Assembly (NCBI GenBank): GCA_964442735.1
Contig: CAYUAP010000008.1
Location: 8,387 to 72,386, forward strand
Direction of reading: 5' to 3'
From: JAUNBG01 sp964442735
Lineage (GTDB): Bacteria > Planctomycetota > Planctomycetia > Pirellulales > Thermoguttaceae
Length of the DNA: 64,000 nucleotides
The notes under the pieces were generated by a model. That model was given only the letters and a program-made list of their open reading frames with translations. It did no database searches and was not told the DNA's origin. The translations under genes were made by a program, and so were the position numbers. Positions 27,003-36,345 of this stretch are shown piece by piece. Every line of letters starts with the position of its first letter. Position 1 is the first letter of the stretch.

Positions 27003-28325
27003 ATGGTAAAAAAGTTATCAAGACGTGATTTTGTCAAGACGAGTGCTGTAGTGGGAACCACAGCAAGTCTTTTAGCGACTGGTCGTGTTCATGCTGGCGA
27101 AGACAACACCATCAAGATTGGTTTAGTCGGTTGTGGTGGACGAGGACGCGGTGCGGCCATGAACGCATTACAGGCGGATCCGAATTGTAAAGTCGTTGCG
27201 ATTGGCGATGCTTTCCGTGAAAATGCCATGTCGGCATTAGACGCAATGAAGGGTGCCTTCGAAGATCGAGTAGCGGTCAAGCCTGAAAATATTTACGATG
27301 GTCTGGAATGCTATAAAGGCGTTATTCCTCAATGTGATGTCGTTCTTCTCTGTGAAACTCCGCATTTTCGTCATATTTCATTACGGGCCGCCGTAGAAGC
27401 CGGAAAACATATTTTCTGTGAAAAGCCGGTTGCTGTCGATGGTGCTGGTATAAAGAGTGTCCTTGAATCCGCCAAAATAGCAAAAGAGAAAAAACTCAAT
27501 CTGGTTTCCGGACTCTGTTGGCGTTATGATAAAAACGTTTGTGATATCATGAATCGTATTCTGGACGGTGCAATCGGCGAAGTCTGCTCCATTCGCGATA
27601 CCTATCTGACCGGCAAACTCTGGACCCGTCAAAAAATGGAAAAAGATACCATTATGATGGAACAGGTTCGTAACTGGTATAACTATGCGTGGCTTTCCGG
27701 TGACTTCAATGTCGAACAGCACGTTCACAGTTTGGACAAAGCAGTTTGGGCAATGGGCGATAAACCGCCAGTTGCCGCATTCGGTCTCGGAGGACGAATG
27801 GCTCGAGTCGAACAGCCAGCCTATGGCGATATCTATGATTCCATGGCTGTCGTCTATGAATACCCCAATGGTCGAACTGTTAATTCCTTCTGTCGTCAAC
27901 AGGATAAATGCTGGAATGATACCGATGATTACTTCATTGGAACAAAGGGATATGCCAATGTCCTTGGTGGAACTCCCACTATTCGAGATCTTGATGGAAA
28001 AGTGATCTATGAACAGAAAAAGGTTCCTTCCAATATGTACGTTCTGGAGCACGAAGCCCTGTTTGCCGCCATTAGAAGTGGAGGCAACAAGTACATCAAT
28101 AACGGCGAATATATGGCCTACAGTACCATGCTTGGTATTATGGGACGTCTGGTCTGCTATACTGGTCAGCGCTTGACTTGGGAACAGGCTCTCAATATGA
28201 AGACACCAACCGTTCCGACCGGATATACCTGGACCGATAATCCACCGACCCTTCCCGATGACAATGGACGTTACAAGGTATTTATTCCTGGTATCGGCAG
28301 TGTTTATCATTCGGTAACTCGATAA
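27003..28325 (+). CDS. Tat-exported Gfo/Idh/MocA family oxidoreductase
   Basis: The 440-aa protein opens with a Tat signal (SRRDFVKTSAVVG) followed by the NAD(P)-binding motif IGLVGCGGRGRGAA, and has the CEKPVAVDG motif of the family near residue 140. The C-terminal half is the GFO_IDH_MocA_C domain, with WYNYAWLSGDFNVEQHVHSLD. Tat-exported members are abundant in planctomycetes and are thought to bind the cofactor before export; several known relatives oxidise or isomerise sugars. AAGGAGA precedes the start and a strong promoter lies at 26909. queG abuts its stop codon directly, so they form an operon. Confidence 0.88.
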   Translation: MVKKLSRRDFVKTSAVVGTTASLLATGRVHAGEDNTIKIGLVGCGGRGRGAAMNALQADPNCKVVAIGDAFRENAMSALDAMKGAFEDRVAVKPENIYDGLECYKGVIPQCDVVLLCETPHFRHISLRAAVEAGKHIFCEKPVAVDGAGIKSVLESAKIAKEKKLNLVSGLCWRYDKNVCDIMNRILDGAIGEVCSIRDTYLTGKLWTRQKMEKDTIMMEQVRNWYNYAWLSGDFNVEQHVHSLDKAVWAMGDKPPVAAFGLGGRMARVEQPAYGDIYDSMAVVYEYPNGRTVNSFCRQQDKCWNDTDDYFIGTKGYANVLGGTPTIRDLDGKVIYEQKKVPSNMYVLEHEALFAAIRSGGNKYINNGEYMAYSTMLGIMGRLVCYTGQRLTWEQALNMKTPTVPTGYTWTDNPPTLPDDNGRYKVFIPGIGSVYHSVTR

Positions 28326-29303
28326 TTGAGTACTATTTCTTTATGGGAAGAGTTAAAGAAGGAAGCGGCCCGGATCGGTTTGGACGATCTGGGGATTGTT
28401 ACCGCTTCCGATTCTCTTTCGTTTCCAACCTATCAAAAATGGCTCCAGTTGGGATGTCAATCTTCAATGTCCTGGTTGGAAAAGTATCTTGACGCCCGAA
28501 AACATCCTTCTGGAGTTCTATCCGATGCAAAAACTCTGATTATCGGGGTTCTTTCCTTAAAAACACTCGCTAAAGAAGGATCTGTTTCCTCAAAAATCAA
28601 TATATTAAACAGTAAATCAGAAGAAGAACCTGTTTTCGGTCGGATATCCCCCTATGCGATATGTACCGATTATCATCTTGTCCTGCGTCAAAAGATGTCG
28701 GGAATTCAGACGTTTCTTCAGAATAAATATCCGGAACTTCATAGTCGAATTGTGGTTGATACGGCGCCCCTACCGGAAAAAGAATGGGCATGTCGTGCCG
28801 GTCTCGGATGGATTGGTCGTCATACACTTCTGGTTCATCCGCAATTCGGATGTTCCATTTTTTTAGGAACACTTCTGGTTTCCCTTGAATTTGAGCGGTT
28901 TGGAGTTTTACCGGAACAGAATATTCCCATTCCGGACCAGTGCAGACAGTGCAATTTTTGTCAAAAAGCCTGTCCGGTCAGTGCACTTCGGGAGGATCGG
29001 ACCCTGGATGGACGTCTCTGCCTCAACTACTGGACGATAGAAAATCGAACAGATCCTGTCCCCGACTTCATTAAGGAAAAATTGGGGGATCGCCTTTTTG
29101 GCTGTGATGAATGTCTGCGCGTTTGTCCCAGAAATCGGTATAATACTTCTATTCCATCCTTTTTCCTTGATCTAAATATTTTAAATAAAATAACCGAAGA
29201 AGAATTTAATGAATGTTTTCATTCAACAGCCCTTAAAAGAATTGGTCTGAAACGTTTGTATGAAAATAGCAGGACAGTCCTTAAAAACAGACATAATATA
29301 TGA
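28326..29303 (+). CDS. queG: Epoxyqueuosine reductase QueG
   Basis: The 325-aa protein has the two ferredoxin-type [4Fe-4S] clusters of QueG: CRQCNFCQKACP (about 207-218) and CDECLRVCP (about 260-268). It also has the N-terminal fold with WACRAGLGWIGRHT and DTAPLPEK that binds cobalamin in this family. It reduces epoxyqueuosine to queuosine in tRNA at the wobble position. The start is TTG, immediately following the stop of the Gfo/Idh gene without any gap or clear ribosome binding site, so translation is probably coupled. Length is slightly shorter than E. coli QueG (379 aa). Confidence 0.92.
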   Translation: MSTISLWEELKKEAARIGLDDLGIVTASDSLSFPTYQKWLQLGCQSSMSWLEKYLDARKHPSGVLSDAKTLIIGVLSLKTLAKEGSVSSKINILNSKSEEEPVFGRISPYAICTDYHLVLRQKMSGIQTFLQNKYPELHSRIVVDTAPLPEKEWACRAGLGWIGRHTLLVHPQFGCSIFLGTLLVSLEFERFGVLPEQNIPIPDQCRQCNFCQKACPVSALREDRTLDGRLCLNYWTIENRTDPVPDFIKEKLGDRLFGCDECLRVCPRNRYNTSIPSFFLDLNILNKITEEEFNECFHSTALKRIGLKRLYENSRTVLKNRHNI

Positions 29304-29432
29304 TAATAATTTTTAACGGATACTGGAAAACGAATAAATTTGATGTATAATGAAGTCAATAGTGATAATGACTTCATTTTTAAGTTAGAACAGGAACGAA
29401 TAGTTCCCCGGATCAAAATAGGAGGAAAGGCG

Positions 29433-29615
29433 ATGCCAAAGGCCTTGTGTATTGTCGCCATGACAATATTTCTTTTGATTTTTGTGGTTTTCCTGCTGGA
29501 TGTGATCGCGGGTATCCCTTTTGCTAGAGGCAATATGCTCATGGATATGGGTTTTATAGTATGTTCTCTTGGTTTAGGTGTACTCAGTTTTTTTTGTTTA
29601 CGCCAGCAAAAATAA
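29433..29615 (+). CDS. Small membrane protein, 60 aa
   Basis: The ATG at 29433 follows GGAGGA by six bases, much better than the earlier in-frame ATGs at 29340/29343. The protein is two hydrophobic segments (ALCIVAMTIFLLIFVVFLLD and MGFIVCSLGLGVLSFFCL) joined by a short loop. I do not recognise the family. It lies between queG and the radical SAM gene on the same strand. Confidence 0.6.
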   Translation: MPKALCIVAMTIFLLIFVVFLLDVIAGIPFARGNMLMDMGFIVCSLGLGVLSFFCLRQQK

Positions 29616-29667
29616 AATTATCCTGAATCTGAATTTCGGAGTAAAGAGACGATAAATAGTACCAGAT

Positions 29668-31533
29668 ATGATCCTAAATTATTTTGATCCCCAATTGCGC
29701 CATTCAATAGAACGACTTCTTTTACCGGATATTCAACGCCCCGGCCAATATATTGGCGGGGAATTGGGACAAATTCACAAACAGCCCGACTCCGTTCGTG
29801 GTCGTCTCTGTATGGCATTTCCGGAAACATATCCAATTGGTATGTCGAATTACGGTTTGTCTCTGTTATATCATATCATGAACAAGCGTGCCGACTGGTC
29901 CTGTGAACGAGCTTTTACTCCTTTTCCCGATATGGAAGCGTTGCTTCGAAACAGTAATCTGCCATTATATTCCCTCGAAACGTTTACACCTCTCTTTTGT
30001 TTTGATCTCGTTGGTTTTTCATTGCAATACGAACTGATGAATACTAACGTCCTGACCATGCTGGAGTTAGGACGTATTCCCCTGCACCGCGAGGAACGAG
30101 TTGATGAAGATCCGTTAATTATAGCGGGAGGCCCCGCTGTCTGTAATCCGGAACCCATGTCCGATTTCATCGATCTTTACGTTCTGGGTGATGGGGAGGA
30201 GGCACTTGTGGAGTTGGCTGATTTCTGGCTCCGGCGCAAATTGGAATCGGCTATACAATTCCGGTCAAAAACGGAAAACGGACGTTTGGTTTCAGAAGTA
30301 AATTCAGAAGTAAATATTGGACCGTCACGGGTAAAACGACGCCAGATTCTCTTGGAGATTGCCCGAAAATTTCCTTGGGCCTATGTTCCGGAATTTTACG
30401 ACACGGTACAACAGCCAAATGGTCGATTGGGTCGTCCTCGTCCCACAGAAGAAGGGGTTCCCGAATATATTAAACCGGCTATTGTCAAAAATCTGGACGA
30501 TTATCCACCCTCGGAACTTCCAATTATTCCTTTAATTGAAAGTGTTCAAGACCGTATTTCTGTAGAAATTATGCGAGGTTGTCCTCAACATTGCCGATTC
30601 TGCCAGAGTTCGCCTCTAAAAAGACCACTCCGACTCCGTTCCATCGATCAAATTGTCCATTTGGTCAAGGAATCTACAGAGCGAACTGGGACAGGAAGTG
30701 TAACATTACTTTCTCTGTCTTCCAGTGAATATCCACAATTCGACAAACTGGTGAACAAACTGAAGTCTCTGGTCGGTCCTTGTGGAGTTTCATTATCTGT
30801 TCCGAGTCTCCGGGTCAATCATCAGTTGAGTGATCTGGTTCAGGCGCTTTCCCCAGAGAGCCAGTCGAGTATAACGATAGCCCCGGAAGCAGCTCTGGAT
30901 ACGATGCGCCTTCGAATTGCTAAAAATGTAACCAACGAAGATTTGATGACCGGTTGTCGCACGGCCTTCGAAAATGGTTTTCAGCGTATAAAACTCTATT
31001 TTATGTGCGGTTTTCCTGGAGAAACGGAGGAAGATCTCGTTGGAATTATTCATTTATGCGACGAGATTGTCAAGTTGGGAAAGTCTACGATGGGCCGCTA
31101 TCCCGCGATTATAGCCAATGTCTCAAATTTCGTCCCCAAGCCGCATACTCCCTTGCAGTGGTATGGTATGGCTTCTGGTGATTATTTTCACGAAGCACAT
31201 CGTATTCTGCGTACAACAAGACGATTTCGATGTGTCGATTTAAAATATCACTCTCTCCGCACAAGTCTGTTGGAAGGGTTATTGGCACGTGGAGATCGGC
31301 GTTTGGGGGCGGTTATTGAAGCTGCTTGGCGTAAAGGGGCTCGTCTGGACGCTTGGACCGATTATTTTCATCATGAATATTGGGACGAAGCTATTGCGGA
31401 ATCCGGTATTGATGTTCAACTAATGGAACATACCTCCTATAGTTTGGAGGAAGAACTTCCCTGGGATGTTATGACGACTTTCAGTGGAAAAGATTTTCTA
31501 ATGCGGGAATATCATTTATTTGAGGGGCGATAA
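29668..31533 (+). CDS. B12-binding-like radical SAM protein (TIGR03960-type)
   Basis: The 621-aa protein has a radical SAM core with CPQHCRFC (about residue 305), the CxxxCxxC cluster motif, after an N-terminal cobalamin-binding-like region with GMSNYGLSLLYHIMN and IIAGGPAVCNPEP. This layout is that of the uncharacterised TIGR03960 family; in many bacteria it is fused or adjacent to a DUF2344 protein near ribonuclease G genes, which is not the case here. The reaction is unknown, but a modification of tRNA or protein is plausible for the superfamily. folD starts two bases after its stop, so the two are co-transcribed. Confidence 0.85.
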   Translation: MILNYFDPQLRHSIERLLLPDIQRPGQYIGGELGQIHKQPDSVRGRLCMAFPETYPIGMSNYGLSLLYHIMNKRADWSCERAFTPFPDMEALLRNSNLPLYSLETFTPLFCFDLVGFSLQYELMNTNVLTMLELGRIPLHREERVDEDPLIIAGGPAVCNPEPMSDFIDLYVLGDGEEALVELADFWLRRKLESAIQFRSKTENGRLVSEVNSEVNIGPSRVKRRQILLEIARKFPWAYVPEFYDTVQQPNGRLGRPRPTEEGVPEYIKPAIVKNLDDYPPSELPIIPLIESVQDRISVEIMRGCPQHCRFCQSSPLKRPLRLRSIDQIVHLVKESTERTGTGSVTLLSLSSSEYPQFDKLVNKLKSLVGPCGVSLSVPSLRVNHQLSDLVQALSPESQSSITIAPEAALDTMRLRIAKNVTNEDLMTGCRTAFENGFQRIKLYFMCGFPGETEEDLVGIIHLCDEIVKLGKSTMGRYPAIIANVSNFVPKPHTPLQWYGMASGDYFHEAHRILRTTRRFRCVDLKYHSLRTSLLEGLLARGDRRLGAVIEAAWRKGARLDAWTDYFHHEYWDEAIAESGIDVQLMEHTSYSLEEELPWDVMTTFSGKDFLMREYHLFEGR

Positions 31534-31535
31534 AA

Positions 31536-32438
31536 ATGAGTGCGATTCTATTGAACGGCAAGGCACTTGCCGAACAACTTCGAGGTGAAATAAAAGAAGC
31601 AACGGAGACATTTACCCGGGAGACCGGAATCAAACCGGCACTTGCAGTGATTCTGGTCGGGGAAGATCCTGCCAGTCAGGTTTATGTCCGTAACAAGGAA
31701 TCCGCCTGTGTTAAAGTGGGTATGGAGAGCCTAATGTATCGTCTGCCGAAAGAGACGACAACAAAAGATCTCCTTGCCTTAATCGAGAAACTGAATAACG
31801 ATGAAAAAGTTCATGGTATTCTAGTTCAGTTGCCACTTCCAAAGGAAATCAATGAAAAACAGATCCTGGACAGAATCGATCCAACGAAGGATGTTGACGC
31901 GTTCCATCCGGAAAATGTCGGTCTAATCTCTCAAGGACGTCCTCGTTTTCTTCCCTGTACCCCCTATGGTATTCAACAGCTTTTAATCCGTAACAAAATA
32001 ACTACTGCGGGCAAGCAGGTTGTTATCATCGGGCGAAGTGATATTGTCGGCAAGCCAATGGCCCTCCTTTTGATGCAAAAAGGTGAAGGAGGGGATGCTA
32101 CGGTTACAATCTGTCACAGTCGAACCGTCAATCTCCCTTCTGTAACAAGACAGGCGGATATTTTAATTGTTGCGATTGGACGGGCAGAATTTTTAACGGC
32201 CAATATGGTAAAGCCAGGAGCCGTTGTGATTGATGTCGGTATGAATCGTGTTGAACGTGATTCCATTGACGAACAAGGGCAGCCGTGTAAAATTAAATAT
32301 TTTGTCGGTGATGTGGCCTTCGACGAGGTTAAAGAAGTCGCTTCGGCAATCACTCCTGTACCTGGTGGCGTCGGTCCCCTAACGGTTACCATGCTACTCA
32401 ATAATACTCTTCGAAGTGCAAAACAAAGAATAATATAA
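31536..32438 (+). CDS. folD: Methylenetetrahydrofolate dehydrogenase / cyclohydrolase
   Basis: The 300-aa protein matches FolD in length and motifs: YVRNKESACVKVGM with the catalytic Lys, QLPLPKEINEKQILDRIDP, DVDAFHPENVG, the NADP-binding GRSDIVGKPMALLL, and TPVPGGVGPLTVTMLL near the C-terminus. It interconverts methylene-, methenyl- and 10-formyl-tetrahydrofolate, supplying the formyl donor used by PurN (50.8 kb). It begins two bases after the radical SAM stop, with GAGGGG inside the end of that gene as ribosome binding site. Confidence 0.96.
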   Translation: MSAILLNGKALAEQLRGEIKEATETFTRETGIKPALAVILVGEDPASQVYVRNKESACVKVGMESLMYRLPKETTTKDLLALIEKLNNDEKVHGILVQLPLPKEINEKQILDRIDPTKDVDAFHPENVGLISQGRPRFLPCTPYGIQQLLIRNKITTAGKQVVIIGRSDIVGKPMALLLMQKGEGGDATVTICHSRTVNLPSVTRQADILIVAIGRAEFLTANMVKPGAVVIDVGMNRVERDSIDEQGQPCKIKYFVGDVAFDEVKEVASAITPVPGGVGPLTVTMLLNNTLRSAKQRII

Positions 32439-32478
32439 CCAGTTTAACATTAGTTACAGGTATTCCCAAGGAGATAGT

Positions 32479-33902
32479 ATGCGTGATTTTAAACAAGAAC
32501 CATTGAATAACCGGGAATATGCTAGCATAACCGAATTGGGAAAGATTGGAACATTTTTTTGGGAAAACGTGGAGGAAGTCTCGTTTCAACATCTTCCACT
32601 GCCCGAATTAGTCGATAAAATCAGAGCAACACATGATGGCTTTTTTAAATATGTGTTTGCGACAAAGAGCTTTGCCCGTATTTTTATGGAAACTCTTTTG
32701 GAAAAAAATTTCCCCTTGACACTGGAACTACTTGACCTTGAAAATATTCATGTCTTTAGCGGTTCTATTAAAGACAGTGTTTTACTGGAGCATTTTGCCG
32801 ATCTAATCTACTATATCCCATTTCTGTCCGGTAAAACTGGAGTTGCACTTCGCATAATACTGGAACATAAATCATACGAAGATTATATGGCTGTCTTTCA
32901 AACGACCTATTATACTTGTACCAGTTTAAAAGAAGAATACGATCATTCACGGAAAAATAAAACTTTTGACAAAAATTTTCGTTTTTCTCCGACCATTGGT
33001 GTTATAATTAATCAGACGGATTCCCCATATTCAGGTCCGACAAGTCTGCTGGATATGTATTATAATGTCGATGTACCTCCAAAAAAGAATACCCCGGAAT
33101 TGCAACTGGAATTAATGAATTTACACGGTTTATTTTTGAATATGGTTCCGATAATACTTGATTTGGGGGAACCTTCGGAGATACTTTCGTCTAAAAAAGA
33201 GCCAATTTTATATTACGTTTTACGTGTTATGCAGACTATCCGGACAAAGGAAATAAAGAATGTAATGAAGGAGATGTTTACGGCACTTAAGCCATATTCG
33301 TCAAATGAATTATATAAAATATTGGTAGAGGCAATGGTAATCTATACTCTGGCACAAAGTAACCAGGTCTCCGGCAATGATGCTGCTTCTTTGTGTAACG
33401 ACTATGATCAATTCAATGAAGGAGGTAGAGAAAAAATGGTTTCAGCATTTGATTTAATTGAAGAACGTGGAGAAAAACGTGGAGAAAAACGCGGGGAAAA
33501 ACGCGGGGAAAAACGTGGAGAAAAACGTGGAGAAAAACGTGGAGAAAAAAAAGGAAAGAAACAAGGTATTTTAATTGGGAAAGGTGAAGCAATAATTTNN
33601 NNNNNNNNNNNNNNNNNNNNNNNNNNNNNNNNNNNNNNNNNNNNNNNNNNNNNNNNNNNNNNNNNNNNNNNNNNNNNNNNNNNNNNNNNNNNNNNNNNGA
33701 AAAAAAAGGAAAGAAACAAGGTATTTTAATTGGGAAAGGTGAAGCAATAATTTCTATCCTGAAGAGTCGTTTTTTTGAAGTTCCAGAAGAAATTAAAACG
33801 CAAATATGGAAACAAACGGATCTCGTGATTATGGAGCAACTTCTTGATTACGCGATCTTTTGCGAGTCTCTTGACGACTTTCATCAAAAACTATGCCGTT
33901 AA
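32479..33902 (+). CDS. Rpn-family recombination-promoting nuclease / putative transposase
   Basis: The PD-(D/E)XK nuclease core is visible: THDGFFKYVF (51-60), Asp108 in HFADLIYYIP, and Glu129-x-Lys131 in IILEHKSYED. Rpn proteins promote RecA-independent recombination in E. coli, and the family is often annotated as transposase. The C-terminal half has a Gly-Glu-Lys-Arg repeat (12-bp units) and ends in ISILKSRFFEVPEEIKTQIW and YAIFCESLDDFHQKLCR. The assembly gap at 33599-33698 lies within the gene. The 55 bases before the gap (33544-33598) are identical to the 55 after it (33699-33753), so the contigs probably overlap and the frame continues to the TAA at 33900. AAGGAG lies upstream of the start. 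Confidence 0.8.
33466..33549 (+). repeat. 12-bp coding repeat (RGEK), seven units
   Basis: CGTGGAGAAAAA and variants seven times in frame, giving Arg-Gly-Glu-Lys repeats. The duplicate copy at 34218-34253 has only three units, showing length variation by slippage. Confidence 0.9.
33599..33698. other. Assembly gap (100 N), probably an unmerged contig overlap
   Basis: Identical 55-bp sequences flank the gap. The frame is broken only because the N run has an arbitrary length. Confidence 0.95.
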
Positions 33903-33939
33903 TCTGGAACAATCGACCTTGAAAATATCTGGTCACAAC

Positions 33940-34463
33940 AGAGGTAATGGTAATCTATACTGTACGACGTTATAAATTCGGCATTTCCTGGAAGCGTGGA
34001 TGCCATGCCTGACGGCAGGCAGGTCTTGTCCGTATCCTCCAAAACAAGCGTCTCGCCTGTTTTGAAAAATAGACTTTTATAACGACCTTGAGTATATACT
34101 CTGGCACAAAGTAACCAGGTCTCCGGCAATGATGCTGCTTCTTTGTGTAACGACTATGATCAATTCAATGAAGGAGGTAGAGAAAAAATGGTTTCAGCAT
34201 TTGATTTAATTGAAGAACGCGGGGAAAAACGTGGGGAAAAACGCGGAGAAAAAAAAGGAAAGAAACAAGGTATTTTAATTGGGAAAGGCGAAGCAATAAT
34301 TTCTATCCTGAAGAATCGTTTTTTTGAAGTTCCAGAAGAAATTAAAACGCAAATATGGAAACAAACGGATCTCGTGATTATGGAGCAACTTCTTGATTAC
34401 GCGATCTTTTGCGAGTCTCTTGACGACTTTCATCAAAATTTAAGTCAAGGTATTTATAAATAA
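33940..34463 (+). pseudogene. Partial duplicate of the Rpn gene, split by a MITE
   Basis: From AGAGGTAATGGTAATC at 33940 the sequence repeats the end of the preceding Rpn gene from about 33327. It is interrupted at 33958-34094 by a family A element and then resumes with TACTCTGGCACAAAG. The duplicate covers only the last third of the protein (YTLAQSNQVSGND to the stop at 34461) and lacks the nuclease core. It ends differently (DDFHQNLSQGIYK). An open frame of about 106 codons remains after the insertion, with a TTG start and GGAGG only internally, so expression is doubtful. Confidence 0.85.
33958..34094 (+). mobile_element. Family A MITE, copy 5, with empty site next door
   Basis: The element runs TACTGTACGACGTTATAAA to CTTGAGTA with TA at 33956-33957 and 34095-34096. 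The paralogous Rpn sequence near 33340 reads GGTAATCTATACTCTGGC without it, which defines the insertion point and a TA duplication exactly. It is 137 bp, longer than others because of about 20 extra bases that themselves form a small hairpin (GCCTGACGGCAGGC). Confidence 0.9.
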
Positions 34464-34479
34464 ATAAAATAATAATATA

Positions 34480-35361
34480 ATGACAGCAACCAGGAAAATA
34501 TTTTTGGAATTACCAAGTCGGTATTGTGATTCACGAACAGCGAGATTTCATATTCTTCCGATTCCATTTGAAGCAACGGTTTGTTTCGAATCGGGAACGG
34601 AGAAAGGCCCGGAAGCTATTCTTGAAGTTTCGGACCAGATGGAGCATATTGACGAGGAGACGTTTCGTCTATTTTATCTGGAGGGAATATATACCCATTC
34701 TCCTATTGAACCGTCAGCGACACCAGCGGAGGAAATGGCACGTATAACAGAAACGGTCGAGAAATTAGATCTTTTTCGTTCCGACCGATTTCCGATTTTT
34801 TTAGGAGGGGAACATAGTGTAACGCCTCCTATAATTCGAGTTGCGGCTCAAAAATATCCGTGTCTATCGATTTTACAGTTTGACGCACATAGTGATTTAC
34901 GCGAATCCTATCCACCGGGTGGTAAAGAGTCCCATGCTTCTGCCATGCGTCGTGTTCTGGAAATTACCCCCCATCTGGTACAGGTTGGAATCCGCAGTTT
35001 TTGCGAATCGGATCTGGAGGAATGTCCGGAACAAGTTAAACGTTTTATAACTCCCATTGATCTGGAAGAGCGTTTTGATACCACATTACAAACAATACTT
35101 GACCGACTTAAAAACAATGTCTATATAACATTCGATATGGACGCATTTGATCCTGCGTTTGCACCGGGAGTGGGAACTCCGGAGCCAGGCGGGATAACCT
35201 GGCGTCAGGCAACGCGTATAATACGGGCTGTTTCAGAAGCGAAGAACGTTATTGGTGCAGACATCGTTGAGACCATGCCCTTGGGAGATCGTCAAAAAGT
35301 TACCGAATTCATGGCTGCACGTCTCGTTGCTAAAATAATAGCCTATAATACTCAAAACTAA
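34480..35361 (+). CDS. speB: Agmatinase / arginase family protein
   Basis: The 293-aa protein carries the two-manganese ureohydrolase motifs: GGEHSVTPPI (about 108), FDAHSDLRESY (about 132) and FDMDAFDPAFAPGVGTPEPGG (about 215-234). Agmatinase makes putrescine and urea from agmatine; arginase or related guanidino-hydrolase activity cannot be excluded by motif alone. The start has no clear ribosome binding site and lies 16 bases after the truncated Rpn duplicate. No arginine decarboxylase is present in the window. Confidence 0.85.
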   Translation: MTATRKIFLELPSRYCDSRTARFHILPIPFEATVCFESGTEKGPEAILEVSDQMEHIDEETFRLFYLEGIYTHSPIEPSATPAEEMARITETVEKLDLFRSDRFPIFLGGEHSVTPPIIRVAAQKYPCLSILQFDAHSDLRESYPPGGKESHASAMRRVLEITPHLVQVGIRSFCESDLEECPEQVKRFITPIDLEERFDTTLQTILDRLKNNVYITFDMDAFDPAFAPGVGTPEPGGITWRQATRIIRAVSEAKNVIGADIVETMPLGDRQKVTEFMAARLVAKIIAYNTQN

Positions 35362-35383
35362 CAATACGGGACAGATCTTCCTG

Positions 35384-36328
35384 TCATTTTGATATTGTCA
35401 TACTGGATGCGGATGGATCATCTTTATGGGAGAGTATATCGAGTGCTTTAATCAGGGCTTGAGTACCCGATTTAGCAAATCCCTGTTGCGCGGCAAAGGA
35501 ATAAAGTTGATTTGCCAGAACAAGACCGGGTAAATTCAGATGGAGACGTTTTGCTTCTTCCAATGCAATACCCAAATCTTTTATAAAGTGCTCGATATAA
35601 AAGCCAGGGGCAAAATTATCAGCGATAATACGGGCCCCCAAATTCGATAATGACCAACTCCCTGCCGCGCCGGAGGAAACCGCTTTGAATACGGATTCCA
35701 TATTGAGTCCGTTGCGTTGGGCATAGAGTAGTGCTTCGCAGACACCAATCATATTTCCGGCAATCAGAATCTGATTAACCATTTTTGTATTTTGACCCGA
35801 TCCGGCCTCTCCTTCCCAGACGATATTAGTACCTAAATGGCTTAATAGAGGCATCATCTGGTCAAAAACAGAACGTTTACCACCAACCATAATCGACAAG
35901 GTTCCATTTTGTGCTCCGGTATCGCCTCCGGAAACAGGAGCATCCAGGGTATCGATTCCTTCTTTTTCAAGCTGTTCCGAAATCAGACGAGCCAACTCCG
36001 GACTACTTGTCGTACAATCGATATAGACAGGATGTTGTGTACAATTCAAACGTCGATTGCGTTGCCAGGCGTTTAAGATACCATCTGAACCAAAAACAAC
36101 CTGTCGAACATCTGTTGGATAGCCAACCATTGTAAAAACTATATCGGATTGAAGAGCCACTTCTTCCGGAGTATCACACCATTGCGCCCCTCGTTCCAAT
36201 AGAGAAATCGACTTGGACCGTGTCCGATTGTGCACAGAAATCGGATATCCAACTGCCAACAATCTTCCGGCCATGGATGCCCCCATAACTCCGGTTCCAA
36301 TCCACCCTAAACGCAAGGTGTGTTCCAT
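35384..36328 (-). CDS. Beta-hydroxyacid dehydrogenase (GarR / 3-hydroxyisobutyrate dehydrogenase type)
   Basis: The 314-aa protein has the NAD(P)-binding motif LGWIGTGVMGASMAGRLL at the N-terminus, the substrate segment DAPVSGGDTGAQNGTLSIMV (about 132-151) and the catalytic Lys in GQNTKMVNQI (about 190). Family members reduce or oxidise 2-hydroxy-3-oxopropionate, 3-hydroxyisobutyrate or succinic semialdehyde; which one is not decided by sequence. It converges with the agmatinase gene and follows the unknown gene at 36346 on the minus strand with 17 bases between, so those two may be co-transcribed. Confidence 0.85.
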   Translation of the reverse strand: MEHTLRLGWIGTGVMGASMAGRLLAVGYPISVHNRTRSKSISLLERGAQWCDTPEEVALQSDIVFTMVGYPTDVRQVVFGSDGILNAWQRNRRLNCTQHPVYIDCTTSSPELARLISEQLEKEGIDTLDAPVSGGDTGAQNGTLSIMVGGKRSVFDQMMPLLSHLGTNIVWEGEAGSGQNTKMVNQILIAGNMIGVCEALLYAQRNGLNMESVFKAVSSGAAGSWSLSNLGARIIADNFAPGFYIEHFIKDLGIALEEAKRLHLNLPGLVLANQLYSFAAQQGFAKSGTQALIKALDILSHKDDPSASSMTISK

Positions 36329-36345
36329 TGTACTCCCCCTGATTT

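Noticed and set aside
32479..33729. Rpn open frame ending at 33729
   Set aside because: The end is created by the arbitrary length of the N run. The identical flanks show the real frame continues to 33902.
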